This document shows positions 32,251 through 41,225 of a stretch of 64,000 nucleotides of DNA, piece after piece (positions within the stretch are counted from its first letter, which is position 1; the number at the start of each line of letters is the position of its first letter). The translations under genes and the position numbers were made by a program. The stretch lies in the NCBI GenBank assembly GCA_041156125.1, contig JBEVTI010000013.1, forward strand, positions 1-64,000, read 5' to 3'. The notes under the pieces are model-generated. The model was not told where the DNA came from. It ran no database searches and saw only the letters and a list, made by a program, of their open reading frames with translations. This DNA comes from Paraktedonobacter carboxidivorans. Lineage in GTDB: Bacteria; Chloroflexota; Ktedonobacteria; Ktedonobacterales; Ktedonobacteraceae.

Positions 32251-34224
32251 CTAGAAAACACTGGTTGACTCAAAAGTTCCCATCAGCAATAGATCCACCA
32301 GGCCCTGGATGCCAAAGAGGCCCGCCGGGTTCCCGCTCACGTTGCTGACGCTATTGTTGAGTAAGCCAGCCATGCTGCTTATACTGGCGCTGCTACTACT
32401 AGCCAGCGTTGAGGCTTTGCCAGTCGTATAAGCCAGTGGCAGGCCACCCGGGCTACTACCGCTATTAGCAGTGATATTACAGGCCGCTTTACTCCCCAGT
32501 TGTAGCATATTCTGAATGGCAGGAATGATCGCGGTGCAGTTGGGGAAAACCACTGAGGTGCCCGCTTCGGCCCCTGTCGCGACTGTGCCAGTAGTCGAAT
32601 ACGGTGGTCCCAGAGTCAGTTTGGAGATCTTATTGGGATCGAGACTACGCGCGAAATTCATCAGATTCAGTACATCTGTCAGTTGCATATCGGTCTTAAG
32701 ATAACCCTGCAGATCGCCAGCGATGGCCGATAGTTTGTTAAAAATGTCTGGATTTGTCAGCCTGGTCTTTAGCGCTGCCAGCACCTGCTGCTGGCGCACC
32801 GAGCGCCCAAAGTCTCCGACCAGATCGGCGTGGCGTGAGCGCACGTATTCCAGGGCCGTGGGACCGTCCAGGTGCTGAGGGCCGGGCGAGAGATAGAGGC
32901 GCTTGAGCGCGTAGGGATCATTGGCATTCTTGCCAACATCGTCAGGATAGTTATCATCGACGATCGGGTGCAGCACATCTACGTCCACGCCTCCTACCTC
33001 ATTGATGACCTTAATAAAGCCATCCAGGCCCACCCAGGCATAGTAGTTAATGGGAATGCCAAAGTCCTGCTCGATGGTCTGGAGGCTGAGCGCAACCCCG
33101 CCGAGACCGTACGCTTCGTCGAGCTTGTGCATACCATAGCCGGGCACATTAATATAGAAGTCGCGTGGGATCGAGAGCATGCCAACGCTGTTGGATGCGG
33201 GATCGATCGTTACGACAATATCGGTCTGAGCAATATAGTTGCCCTGAAACTTCTGATCGGTATCGCTGCCTAGAAGCAGGATATTCACGCGTGGACCTGT
33301 CAGAATGCCTTGAGTCAGGCCAGAATTGACCTCTCCCTCGCTTTTCGTGCGCGGCACCGTCTGACCAACAATACTGTTGATCGATTTCGCAAAGTAGAGC
33401 TGGTAGTAGGCAAGACCGCCACCTGCCAGAACGATGAGGATGATCAGAAAGCTGATGACCACGCGCGCCCAGATCGGTATGCGGCGCTTCTTCTTGCGCT
33501 TGCCACCACGCGGATCTTTAGCGGGTGGCTCGTCTCCAAAACGCTTGCGCTCAAACGTTCCAGCCAGGGGGGCAATCGGCGCGGGTGGCGCTCCTGGCGC
33601 AAAAGAGGTGCTGGCATTGAACCGATTGAACGAGTTATAGTTCTGCTGCGGCAAAGGCGCGGGACCACCCAAAGCGCCTGGACCTGGCATTGGTGGAGTG
33701 CCAGGCTGCTGTCTGGGTGCGAATGCCTGTGGGCCATTGCCCATACCTGGCGCGTTGCCAGGGAAAGTAGCGGGCCTCTGCGGGCCATTACCCATACCTG
33801 GTGGCAGATTGCCAGGGAAGCCAGCGGGCCTCTGCTGACCATTCTGAAAGCTCGGGGACATTTGCTGGATACCAGCTCCTGGCCCATAACGACCTTGCTG
33901 ACCCTGTACATAAGCCTCAGGAGTGCGCGGCAACGAGCCTTGAGCATAGGCTGTTGGACTCGCGGGTGTTGAGGGGTATTTCACCGTTTGCTGTTCCGCC
34001 ATAATAGCGGGCGCTGGAGCCTGCGGAGGCCGTTCAGCAGCCTTCCATTGAGGTACAAAAAGTCCCCCGCCCAGGCGAGACGATTGTGAAGCAGATGGAG
34101 ATTGATTTCCCTGCGACTGGTCACCTGGAGCGGCAGGTTGTACGCTCTCCGTGGACCACGCGTCGCTCTGCGGCGTCACCTGTGGCTCTTTCTTGGGAAG
34201 AGGATTTTTAAACTGATTGTTCAA
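32251..34224 (-). CDS. LytR-CpsA-Psr (LCP) family wall-polymer ligase
   Basis: A 657-residue membrane protein. The first 240 residues are Pro/Gln/Gly-rich and cytoplasmic with near-repeats of the PGNxPGMGNGPQRP type. One membrane helix follows a strongly basic GKRKKKRRIP stretch (about 250-275). The LCP catalytic domain (about 310-560) includes NILLLGSD, TDIVVTIDP, MLSIPRDFYINVPG and a YVRSRH segment, the arginines that bind the lipid pyrophosphate. LCP enzymes transfer polymers from lipid carriers to peptidoglycan or proteins. The tail is Ser/Gly-rich. The long disordered cytoplasmic arm is unusual in length and could be a phosphorylation target. Confidence 0.92.
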   Translation of the reverse strand: MNNQFKNPLPKKEPQVTPQSDAWSTESVQPAAPGDQSQGNQSPSASQSSRLGGGLFVPQWKAAERPPQAPAPAIMAEQQTVKYPSTPASPTAYAQGSLPRTPEAYVQGQQGRYGPGAGIQQMSPSFQNGQQRPAGFPGNLPPGMGNGPQRPATFPGNAPGMGNGPQAFAPRQQPGTPPMPGPGALGGPAPLPQQNYNSFNRFNASTSFAPGAPPAPIAPLAGTFERKRFGDEPPAKDPRGGKRKKKRRIPIWARVVISFLIILIVLAGGGLAYYQLYFAKSINSIVGQTVPRTKSEGEVNSGLTQGILTGPRVNILLLGSDTDQKFQGNYIAQTDIVVTIDPASNSVGMLSIPRDFYINVPGYGMHKLDEAYGLGGVALSLQTIEQDFGIPINYYAWVGLDGFIKVINEVGGVDVDVLHPIVDDNYPDDVGKNANDPYALKRLYLSPGPQHLDGPTALEYVRSRHADLVGDFGRSVRQQQVLAALKTRLTNPDIFNKLSAIAGDLQGYLKTDMQLTDVLNLMNFARSLDPNKISKLTLGPPYSTTGTVATGAEAGTSVVFPNCTAIIPAIQNMLQLGSKAACNITANSGSSPGGLPLAYTTGKASTLASSSSASISSMAGLLNNSVSNVSGNPAGLFGIQGLVDLLLMGTFESTSVF

Positions 34225-34387
34225 GAGTATCTACCTGCTTCCTGATGATCTCATCACGTCGATGCCATCTTTCTTCGGCGTCTCCCCTCTCGTCCAATGC
34301 ACACTCCTCGACCTGCATGCGACTGCCGCGCGCGCTTAAACGCTCCGCGATCCTTTTTCCGATGAATGCCCACCACCGTGAAACCAT
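34208..34387 (-). CDS. Possible small basic/acidic protein upstream of LCP
   Basis: A 59-residue frame starting MVSRWWAFIGK and rich in Arg and Glu, overlapping the LCP start by 17 bases in another frame. The overlap could mean translational coupling. No ribosome site is seen at the ATG (34387), and no family is recognised, so it may be spurious. Confidence 0.25.
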   Translation of the reverse strand: MVSRWWAFIGKRIAERLSARGSRMQVEECALDERGDAEERWHRRDEIIRKQVDTLEQSV

Positions 34388-35008
34388 TGTAATAACTATT
34401 ATCTGCACTGATAAGGCTCTGACCAGTAAAAATTTCACATATTATGCATGTTTTTTACCACTAAGGAGGAGAATTGCTCTCCCATAAAACCCGTTGTGGA
34501 AACCATCGAAAAGACTTTCTTCACACTCTATAACGTCAGGATATGTCAAGTTGTCACGCAGCTATGACTGGTGGCTGATGCCTTTCGGGGTTCACAACGG
34601 ATTATGTCACAAAATTGTCAAGAAAGGGTCAAGTCGTGGTCAGCCTTCCCCCAAAAGTCTCTATCCCTATAGCAAAGATGTCTCACTATGCCAGCAAAAG
34701 CATCCTACTGAGAGTGGCATCCTTGTGAGAGTTCGCCTGGTTGGAATTCAGGGCTACAGATTTTTCAGGCTTATTTATCGTTTCTCGGTAGTCGAGCTTT
34801 TGGGGACAGGTTTAAAGAGACTCTCTGCCTGGTCTCCGGTTCAGTTATTTAACAGCATGATAACCCTCAAATAAGATTGCTTTAACGCCCAACTAACATC
34901 TATCTTGTATGCTTAAAAAAACAGCGACAACTATCTTTAACGCTCAGTCAAGAGAAAACCTACCATAAAGGATTGACGGGGCATAAAAGAAGCGCGAGAG
35001 AAAGCATC
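34388..35008. other. 621-bp divergent gap between LCP and GT4 genes
   Basis: AT-rich relative to its surroundings. It carries several TGTCA pentamers (34544-34625) but no convincing promoter pair. A 126-codon frame on the plus strand (34494-34874) has no family features or ribosome site. Nothing else is seen. Confidence 0.4.
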
Positions 35009-36163
35009 ATGCGAGTAGCGATTATCACTGAGAACTTTCTTCCCAAGCTAGATGGGGTAACACGCACGCTAGCCAGATTACTTGAATACCTCCAGGGGCA
35101 TGGCCATAAAGTGCTCTTACTTGGCCCGGAAAGTGGCATGGAAGAGTACGCAGGCGCTGAAATTGTAGGCACAGCAGGAGTGCCGTTCCCTTTTTATCCC
35201 GAACTCAAGTTTAACTTTTTCCGCCCACTCTTTCTGCGCCGCCTGAGCGAGTTCCAACCAGATGTGGTTCATCTGGTTGATCCTGTGATTCTGGGAGCCG
35301 CCGGGCTGGCAGCCGCGCGCATGTTAGGCAAACCGCTGATCTCTTCTTACCACACCAACCTGGCAGCTTATTGCGGGCATTTCGGCTTTACCTTACTGGC
35401 TCAGCCGATGTGGTCCTATAACCGCTTTATCCATAATCAGTGTGCGCTGACTTTCTGTCCTTCGCCTTCGACGGCCAGCATGTTGCATGCGCAAGGCTTT
35501 CAACGCGTGCGTATCTGGCCGCGTGGCGTGGATATGAGCTCATTTGGACCCGAGCAGCGCGATGCAAGTAAACGCGCAGCCTGGCTTGACGGAGGCGAGA
35601 AAGTAGTTCTGCTTTACGCAGGTCGGGTTTCGTGGGAAAAAAATCTCATCTTGCTGATCAAGGCTTATCAGGAGATGGACTATCGCAACTGCCACCTGGT
35701 GATCGTAGGCGATGGTCCAGCTCTGCGCGAAATCAAGCAAGAGCTGGATGGTCTGCCCGTTACCTACACCGGCTATTTGCAAGGAGAGGAACTGGCAAGT
35801 GCTTATGCCTCGGCAGACTTTTTCGCCTTTCCTTCTAAGACCGAGACTTTTGGCCAGGTGGTTCTGGAAGCTATGGCCTCCGGCCTGCCAGTCGTGGGAC
35901 TCCAGGCCGAGGGCGTGTGCGATCTCGTCGAGGATGGCAAAACCGGCTTCTTGCTCAATATTGCTGATATGCCAGAGGCGGAGCAGACTACAGCCTACCG
36001 CGACCTGCTTACAAGCCTGGTCGAACAGCACGAACTGCGCCAGAGCATGGGTCTGAAAGCTCATCAGGCTGCCCTGCAGCACACGTGGGACGAAGCTATG
36101 AAAAGTCTGCTTCTGGGCTATACAGAGGTTTTGGCTCGAGAACATCCTCTGGTCGCAGCCTGA
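35009..36163 (+). CDS. GT4-family glycosyltransferase
   Basis: A 384-residue GT-B glycosyltransferase. The N-terminal domain begins with the acceptor-side segment NFLPKLDGVTRT typical of PimB/MgtA-like enzymes; the C-terminal domain has GRVSWEKN and the nucleotide-sugar motif KTETFGQVVLEAMASGLPV with the E-x7-E pair. It probably transfers mannose or glucose to a lipid or glycan acceptor on the inner face of the membrane. The ATG at 35009 is preferred to the in-frame TTG at 34973. It is transcribed away from the LCP gene, and all three neighbours act in surface-glycan chemistry. Confidence 0.92.
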   Translation: MRVAIITENFLPKLDGVTRTLARLLEYLQGHGHKVLLLGPESGMEEYAGAEIVGTAGVPFPFYPELKFNFFRPLFLRRLSEFQPDVVHLVDPVILGAAGLAAARMLGKPLISSYHTNLAAYCGHFGFTLLAQPMWSYNRFIHNQCALTFCPSPSTASMLHAQGFQRVRIWPRGVDMSSFGPEQRDASKRAAWLDGGEKVVLLYAGRVSWEKNLILLIKAYQEMDYRNCHLVIVGDGPALREIKQELDGLPVTYTGYLQGEELASAYASADFFAFPSKTETFGQVVLEAMASGLPVVGLQAEGVCDLVEDGKTGFLLNIADMPEAEQTTAYRDLLTSLVEQHELRQSMGLKAHQAALQHTWDEAMKSLLLGYTEVLAREHPLVAA

Positions 36164-36187
36164 TAGCAAAAGTTACCCATTCCCTGG

Positions 36188-36298
36188 TTACGCTTCTTGT
36201 TCGGCGTTACGAGCTTGCAGAAAAGCAATGATCAGATAGCCGATCATAAAAGAAAGCAGCACAATTTCCATCGTACTAAACGTTTTTTTGCGTTTCAT
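36188..36298 (-). CDS. 36-residue single-helix membrane peptide
   Basis: A short gene below usual annotation limits. It begins MKRKKTFSTMEIVLLSFMIG, continues with YLIIAFLQ to complete one membrane helix (about residues 10-28), and ends ARNAEQEA. The basic N terminus and acidic C terminus predict N-in orientation. A strong GGAAGGA lies seven bases before the ATG at 36298. It follows the GT39-like gene by 54 bases on the same strand and meets the GT4 gene tail to tail. It may be a small partner subunit of the glycosyltransferase; this is inference. Confidence 0.65.
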   Translation of the reverse strand: MKRKKTFSTMEIVLLSFMIGYLIIAFLQARNAEQEA

Positions 36299-36352
36299 TG
36301 TTGTTCCTTCCATTTATAGTTCTTTCTGCTCCTGGTATATGCGATCATGTGC

Positions 36353-38017
36353 TTAGCGCGCCCATAGTTCCTGCCCCGGGCCGTATTTGTGCAGCAGATG
36401 AAAGCGCGCGGCGACCCAGGCATGAAAGCCCGCGGCCTGGTGGATATAGTAAAAGCGACTGGTGTAAAAGAGGACCGCGTGAACACGTGGGTTTATGGTT
36501 GCCTGTTCAAGCTGAGCCAGGGTTACATAGCCAGTCAGCAGGCGCACACTGGAGGTATCGACCAGCAGAGGCGGTGTGCTACGGTTGGCCAGGCCCGCGA
36601 TAAATTGACCATCGGTGACCACCCATTGATCGGGTCCGATAGCCTGGCGCAGATCATTGGCCACGTGTAGATTTTGTTGAATAAGCGGAGTCGCGACATA
36701 GGCATCAGCGCCCTGATAATAGTTCACATCCTGCCAGAAACCGCCTGTACAGGCTGCCAGCAGTAAGATCAGCGCGGCCCCAAAGATCAGGCGGCCTTGT
36801 TTCTCAGGAACTCGCTGGACCAGGGAGGCCTTATAAGATGCCAGGAGCTTCAACAGTGGCTCTGGCTCGATAAAGCTTGCCAGTCGCTCAACCCGCGCTG
36901 GCAGACTATTCAGCAGACCTTTATACGCGGCTGGTCTGGCCAGACCCAGCAGGGCCAGTGTGATCAGCGGTGGCTCAAGCGCGACCAGATGGTGGATAAA
37001 CAGCGGCTGCTGATTAAACAGGGAAAAAAATGTGATCAGCAGCCAGGCCAGCACGGGGAGCACCCGCCAGTCCTGGCGCAAAAGCGCGCTTAGCAAACCG
37101 TAGAGCGCGGCCAGCGTCGTTAGCGAAAGCAGGGCCACGCCGATGCGCTGGAGATTGATTATTCTCGGCAAGGCCGCGACTTTAGCGGCTTCCGTGTGAA
37201 ATGTCCAGACATCCGCCCAGACCACCTTGAGCGAGCCCGCGTACGGTAAGAGTGCCACTGCAATGGTCAGGGCAGCTACCCCCATGCCGACCAGCAGCGG
37301 CAACCAGCTCCGGCCACTCGTGCCCGCTTTACCGCGCGAGATTTGCCAGGCTCGCGCCAGCATAAGCAGCGCGATTGGTACCAGTGTCGAGATACACAGC
37401 AGCTTGCATAACAGGCTGAGCGAGAACGTTAGTCCACAGAGCGCCGCCCAGCACAGGCCGCGCCGACCATCGGGCTGCTGCCACCATAAAAAGGCAAACG
37501 CCACCGCCAGCAGCGTAAAAGCTACTGAAGAAGCCTCCGCCTGAATGGTCTGTGATTGAGCCAGGTAGAGGGGATCAACAAGCAAAAGGAGCAGCGCCGC
37601 CAGCCCCCCCAGGCGTCCAGCCAGCGTTCTCCCCAGAATGTATGCTCCCAGAAAGCCCAGCAGCGAGACCAGCGCGATGCTAAAACGCGCGGCCCACAGC
37701 GAAGCGCCAAAGAGCGCAAAGCCAGGATAGGTCGAGAGCAAAAACAGCGGAGGCTGAGAATAGAAAATCCCGCTATAGAGACTCTGACCATTTAACATTG
37801 AGCGCAGTGATTGCCAGTAAACCCCTTCGTCATAACTATCGCGATCAAAAGGAAGATCCAGATGATACAGGCGCATGCTCACTGCTGCCACCAACGTTAG
37901 CACGATCGCGCTCCAGTAAGCGAGCACCAGCCAGCGCGAGGTAGAGGTTGGTGCTGGCCTGACAGGAGTCTGAGACTTGTCTGGCAAGCTATGTGTTTGA
38001 TCTAATGAAATAGACAT
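36353..38017 (-). CDS. GT39-like (ArnT/PMT-type) membrane glycosyltransferase
   Basis: A 554-residue polytopic protein with about 11 membrane helices. Near the first loop is DRDSYDEGVYW, the acidic pair expected for polyprenyl-phosphate-sugar glycosyltransferases of the GT-C fold, followed by FYSQPPLFLL, the PxP-type segment of the family. It should use a lipid-linked sugar on the outer face of the membrane to modify proteins or glycolipids. Start and ribosome site (GGAG, 12 bases) are acceptable. A 381-base divergent gap separates it from the next gene. Confidence 0.85.
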   Translation of the reverse strand: MSISLDQTHSLPDKSQTPVRPAPTSTSRWLVLAYWSAIVLTLVAAVSMRLYHLDLPFDRDSYDEGVYWQSLRSMLNGQSLYSGIFYSQPPLFLLSTYPGFALFGASLWAARFSIALVSLLGFLGAYILGRTLAGRLGGLAALLLLLVDPLYLAQSQTIQAEASSVAFTLLAVAFAFLWWQQPDGRRGLCWAALCGLTFSLSLLCKLLCISTLVPIALLMLARAWQISRGKAGTSGRSWLPLLVGMGVAALTIAVALLPYAGSLKVVWADVWTFHTEAAKVAALPRIINLQRIGVALLSLTTLAALYGLLSALLRQDWRVLPVLAWLLITFFSLFNQQPLFIHHLVALEPPLITLALLGLARPAAYKGLLNSLPARVERLASFIEPEPLLKLLASYKASLVQRVPEKQGRLIFGAALILLLAACTGGFWQDVNYYQGADAYVATPLIQQNLHVANDLRQAIGPDQWVVTDGQFIAGLANRSTPPLLVDTSSVRLLTGYVTLAQLEQATINPRVHAVLFYTSRFYYIHQAAGFHAWVAARFHLLHKYGPGQELWAR

Positions 38018-38398
38018 GTCTGATGATTTCTCCAGGTGGAATGCAAAACCCGCATGTACTAAAGAAGAACTCTATCCAGATGTCGAATCTTCTCTGTTCA
38101 TAATATATCTGTGCTATCAACATCTTCCACCTACTTGGAACGAAACAACAACCTTGCGGTCAGAATTATAGGAAGAATACGTCTATCCAGGCCATGTGAT
38201 CAGCGTTAGCTAGTACATTTGTCCGCCAAAAAGTTGCAAAAAATGGAGAGATTGTGTAGGATAGAGGGAATGGGGCAACCTATCCAGGCAAACAGAAGCA
38301 AATTGAGGCAAAGCGTGGTCAGGTCGGATCACGCGTATCTAATTGTTTGTTGGCGGACCATAGAGCAAGGCCAGAGACTGGCGATGAAGGGAATTGGC
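38018..38398. other. 381-bp divergent gap
   Basis: Holds the plus-strand promoter candidate at 38234-38262 and the long leader of the gene at 38399. The open frame starting at a TTG at 38219 is an upstream extension without ribosome site. No gene is seen. Confidence 0.45.
38234..38262 (+). promoter_or_regulatory. Candidate promoter of the 38399-41151 operon
   Basis: TTGCAA (38234-38239), 17 bases, TAGGAT (38257-38262). Transcription would start near 38269, which is why the ATG at 38399 with its good ribosome site is preferred over upstream starts. Confidence 0.5.
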
Positions 38399-39652
38399 AT
38401 GGAGACCAACAGAGATAAGGCAGCGGGCAGCGAGGGGCCATCTTCTATCAGCTTGCGCTATAGCAGGCAGTTTCAGAGTGGTGGTCACATGCATACCATT
38501 GACGCGGAAGCAGCGCTAGCGGTGGGCAGTAGCCCGGAGAAACGTGAACAGATCATTCGTGAGCTAGAATTGAACGTTGAGCAACTGGCGCGCCAGGTTG
38601 CACAGCGCGCTGCGCGTCCGGCGGGCGAGATCCAGCCGCAAGCGCCAGCGCGCCCTGTGCTGGCGAGCAAAACGAGCGAGCCGCCCACGCAGTTCCCGCG
38701 CCCGCTCCCAGCCGCGTCCCAGCCGACCGCGCCCCTGCCCATCAGCGAAAGCATGCCAGCCACGCCTATCAGTAGCGGCGAACGCACGATTAGTTTGCCT
38801 TACTTCATCGATTTCATTAAAAAACGCTGGAATATGTCAGCTCAGGAAGCCATGGAACTGCTAGATGTGCGCGAGTTGAGCGGCCTGAACTTACGCGAAG
38901 CACTCTTTAAATTGCGTACAATCAAAGAGCCGGATGCGGCGAATAACAGCGTATCAACGCAGGCCAGAGCCAGAAGCACACAGCCTCATCCAATAGTCGA
39001 GACGCCGAGCCAGGCGAACCGTCCCATGCCAATGGCACCTGATATGCCTCCCCAGGCCAGTACGTCGGCTCCCAACACAGCGCCGATCTCGCGTGCTCAG
39101 ATTTCAACTGCTCTGCAGCACGAAGCATCCCGCGCCACCCCAGCCGCGTCCGGCGAACAGCGCGCCTACGCCAGGGCACCAGAGCCAAAACTGCCCGCGC
39201 AGGAACAGGAGCGCGAGTCGCGGCCAGATTTCGCCGGCTCCGCTAAAGCGCCGCTGCCTATCCAGCTTGGCGTGGTGCGTGAAATGGCAACGCGCCCCTA
39301 TAGCTTCGAGGAAGAGGAAGAGGAGGAGGGGGACGAAGAGTATGAACTGCCTGATGACAGCGAGAATAACACGCATCGCCAGGCCGCGGAGGGCAAACTA
39401 GAAGAATTGAAAGGCATACGTGGTGACAAAGCCAGCAGCCCTGAACGACTCAATGTGCTGAATAATGTCCTGGATGGACAGATCAGCGAGGAGCAATTGC
39501 AGCACCTCCTCAAAATTGTCTGGAATCTGAGCAGTAAAAAACGCCTGAAAGTCCAACAGGTTGAGGCCCTGATCTCCTGGGCCAAAGAAGATTACTTTGT
39601 TGATGAGGTCGAAAATCTACTGGCGCTGGTTGACCCGGAGGAGGAAGAATAG
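38399..39652 (+). CDS. Unknown Pro/Ala-rich protein with acidic tract
   Basis: A 417-residue protein I do not recognise. AAGGGA lies six bases before the ATG at 38399. It has a short helical N-terminal part (REQIIRELELNVEQLARQ), a Pro/Ala-rich disordered stretch (about 65-110), a helical segment (KKRWNMSAQEAMELLDVREL) that looks like a small folded domain, a second disordered region, a run of acidic residues with eight or more Glu, and a C-terminal helical domain of about 75 residues. No membrane segments. Its stop is two bases before rsmD, and the Glu codons form the rsmD ribosome site. A ribosome-linked role is a guess from position only. Confidence 0.7.
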   Translation: METNRDKAAGSEGPSSISLRYSRQFQSGGHMHTIDAEAALAVGSSPEKREQIIRELELNVEQLARQVAQRAARPAGEIQPQAPARPVLASKTSEPPTQFPRPLPAASQPTAPLPISESMPATPISSGERTISLPYFIDFIKKRWNMSAQEAMELLDVRELSGLNLREALFKLRTIKEPDAANNSVSTQARARSTQPHPIVETPSQANRPMPMAPDMPPQASTSAPNTAPISRAQISTALQHEASRATPAASGEQRAYARAPEPKLPAQEQERESRPDFAGSAKAPLPIQLGVVREMATRPYSFEEEEEEEGDEEYELPDDSENNTHRQAAEGKLEELKGIRGDKASSPERLNVLNNVLDGQISEEQLQHLLKIVWNLSSKKRLKVQQVEALISWAKEDYFVDEVENLLALVDPEEEE

Positions 39653-39654
39653 TC

Positions 39655-40290
39655 ATGCGCGTAGTCACTGGAGCCGCCAAAGGGCGTAAATTAAAAGGGC
39701 CGAAGACGCCTGGTACACGGCCTATCATCGACCGCGTCAAAACAGCGCTCTTCGACATTCTCTCCTGGCGCATCGAGGACGCGCGTTTTCTCGATCTCTT
39801 CGCGGGCACAGGTGGGGTGGGCATCGAGGCCCTCAGCCGTGGCGCGGCTAGCGCGACCTTCATCGAAATGAGCATGCCCATCGTCAAGCTTATTCGCGAG
39901 AACCTGGACATCACCGGCCTGAGCGAGCATGCCGAGGTTTTGCACATGGACTCGTTTAAGTTTTTGCAAAACCACGCACCTCAGAGCGAGAGGAACGCGA
40001 ATGTGCCCGTGCGCGCGTATGATATGATTTATATAGCGCCTCCACAATATCAGGAGATGGCGGCTAAAGCGCTGGGCCTGCTGGATAGCTCGCCCCTGCT
40101 GGCAGAAAATGGGCTGATAATCGTACAGGTTCACCCCAAAGAACGGTCCGGAGTAGTCGCGGTTCCTCTGCACAGGCTGGAGCAAAGCGACGAACGGCGC
40201 TATGGCAGTACCCTGCTACTATTTTATAGAATACGTAAACACGAACAAGAAGAAGAGAATTCTGATGCCAATACATCTGCAAACGCCTGA
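39655..40290 (+). CDS. rsmD: 16S rRNA (guanine966-N2)-methyltransferase RsmD
   Basis: A 211-residue SAM-dependent methyltransferase. The N-terminal MRVVTGAAKGRKLKGP and TRPIIDRVKTALFDIL match RsmD; motif I is DLFAGTGGVGIEALSRGA. The catalytic motif IV, usually DPPY, reads IAPPQY, a variant I believe also occurs in other RsmD branches. It methylates G966 of 16S rRNA. GGAGGAAG, eight bases upstream, lies inside the preceding gene. It overlaps the next gene by 26 bases. Confidence 0.92.
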   Translation: MRVVTGAAKGRKLKGPKTPGTRPIIDRVKTALFDILSWRIEDARFLDLFAGTGGVGIEALSRGAASATFIEMSMPIVKLIRENLDITGLSEHAEVLHMDSFKFLQNHAPQSERNANVPVRAYDMIYIAPPQYQEMAAKALGLLDSSPLLAENGLIIVQVHPKERSGVVAVPLHRLEQSDERRYGSTLLLFYRIRKHEQEEENSDANTSANA

Positions 40291-40672
40291 TCGGCTTGTG
40301 ATCTATGTGAGCGATATGCAACGCTCTACAGCTTTCTATGGTGAAACCCTGGGTCTGCCGCTTAAATTTTCTACACCCGGCTGGACCGAATTTAGCAATG
40401 GCGGCACTGTCCTGGCCTTGCACCGTCATATGGGCGGTGTGGCTGGCGCTGCCGAACCAGCCGCGGGTCAGGCCACGCTGGTCTTCATTCTCGACGACCT
40501 CCAGAGCGCGTATGAGACCCTGCGAAGCGAGGGCGCACCTTTCTCACTCGCGCCCCAGACACAGCCCTCTGGACAAACCTTCGCCATTTTGCATGATCCC
40601 GATGGCTTTAGCATCACGCTACAACAGAAACAGGCTCCCGCTCAGCACCAGGGAAGGACACAGGAAAAATGA
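40265..40672 (+). CDS. VOC-superfamily (glyoxalase-like) protein
   Basis: A 135-residue protein of the vicinal-oxygen-chelate fold with two beta-alpha-beta-beta-beta units. The N-terminal part has DRLVIYVSDMQRSTAFYGET and the C-terminal part ILHDPDGFSITLQQ, both typical of glyoxalase/bleomycin-resistance proteins. A Glu and His in the expected metal positions are likely, but the reaction cannot be assigned. The ATG at 40265 lies inside rsmD, and its stop overlaps the following start (ATGA), so three genes are translationally linked. Confidence 0.85.
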   Translation: MPIHLQTPDRLVIYVSDMQRSTAFYGETLGLPLKFSTPGWTEFSNGGTVLALHRHMGGVAGAAEPAAGQATLVFILDDLQSAYETLRSEGAPFSLAPQTQPSGQTFAILHDPDGFSITLQQKQAPAQHQGRTQEK

Positions 40673-41151
40673 TGAGTGGGAAACCAGGGCCGGGAGGCTC
40701 GCGCTTCGCCTTTGTGGACGCTGGCGAGGCAGCTCGACGCCTGGGCGTTGATCGTCTGACTCTGGACCAGTGGACCAGTGATGGTCGCCTGAAGGCCCAT
40801 CGTGGCGTCGGTAAAGATGTGTTCTATCGTTCAGTGGATGTTGAGACGCTCTACAACGAACTCCATCCCACGGCGGAAATTGCCGCGGCCCTGGAGGCTG
40901 ACGAGCGCGAGAGCGCCGCGAGCGGGCAGGCTCAGAGCCCCACGCGCAAGCAACAGGACCCACCCATGCGCGTCTATCTCCGTCTCCAGGCCGATGCTAA
41001 ATGGTACGACATTTCCGAGGAGGATATCCTCGCCTGGTTCCAGCAACTCTCTCCTGATGGCTATGAACGCAACAAACGCAATGCGGAACATAGCCTCAAG
41101 AAACTTCAATACCTGGTCAGCCTGCTTGACGAAGGCTTGAACAGAAAATGA
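40669..41151 (+). CDS. MerR/excisionase-like DNA-binding protein
   Basis: A 160-residue protein. Residues about 10-60 form a winged helix-turn-helix of the MerR/excisionase type (AGEAARRLGVDRLTLDQWTSDGRL), with a wing leading to VFYRSVDVETLY. A flexible linker is followed by a helical C-terminal domain (about 100-158) with a WYDISEEDILAWFQ segment. No effector-binding Cys or coiled coil is seen. The start overlaps the previous stop by four bases. It ends one base before a 29-bp stem hairpin. Confidence 0.75.
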   Translation: MMSGKPGPGGSRFAFVDAGEAARRLGVDRLTLDQWTSDGRLKAHRGVGKDVFYRSVDVETLYNELHPTAEIAAALEADERESAASGQAQSPTRKQQDPPMRVYLRLQADAKWYDISEEDILAWFQQLSPDGYERNKRNAEHSLKKLQYLVSLLDEGLNRK

Positions 41152-41222
41152 GATTTTGGGGTAAGTGGCTGAGTTTCCAGACGGCTTTGTCGCCTGGAAA
41201 CTCAGCCACTTGCCCCAAAATC
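41152..41222. terminator. 29-bp stem hairpin in a convergent gap
   Basis: Arms 41152-41180 and 41194-41222 pair with a single G-U, around 13 bases. The 19 bases ggggtaagtggctgagttt (41158-41176) recur exactly in the hairpin at 54853-54871, whose tip is different. It fills the whole space between two convergent genes. The stem ends in AAAATC on the plus strand, giving a short T-run on the minus strand. Confidence 0.8.
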
Positions 41223-41225
41223 AAT

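Noticed and set aside
34494..34874. 126-codon frame between LCP and GT4 genes
   Set aside because: No ribosome site, no domain and irregular composition.
35540..36169. 209-codon minus-strand open frame
   Set aside because: Antisense to the GT4 glycosyltransferase.
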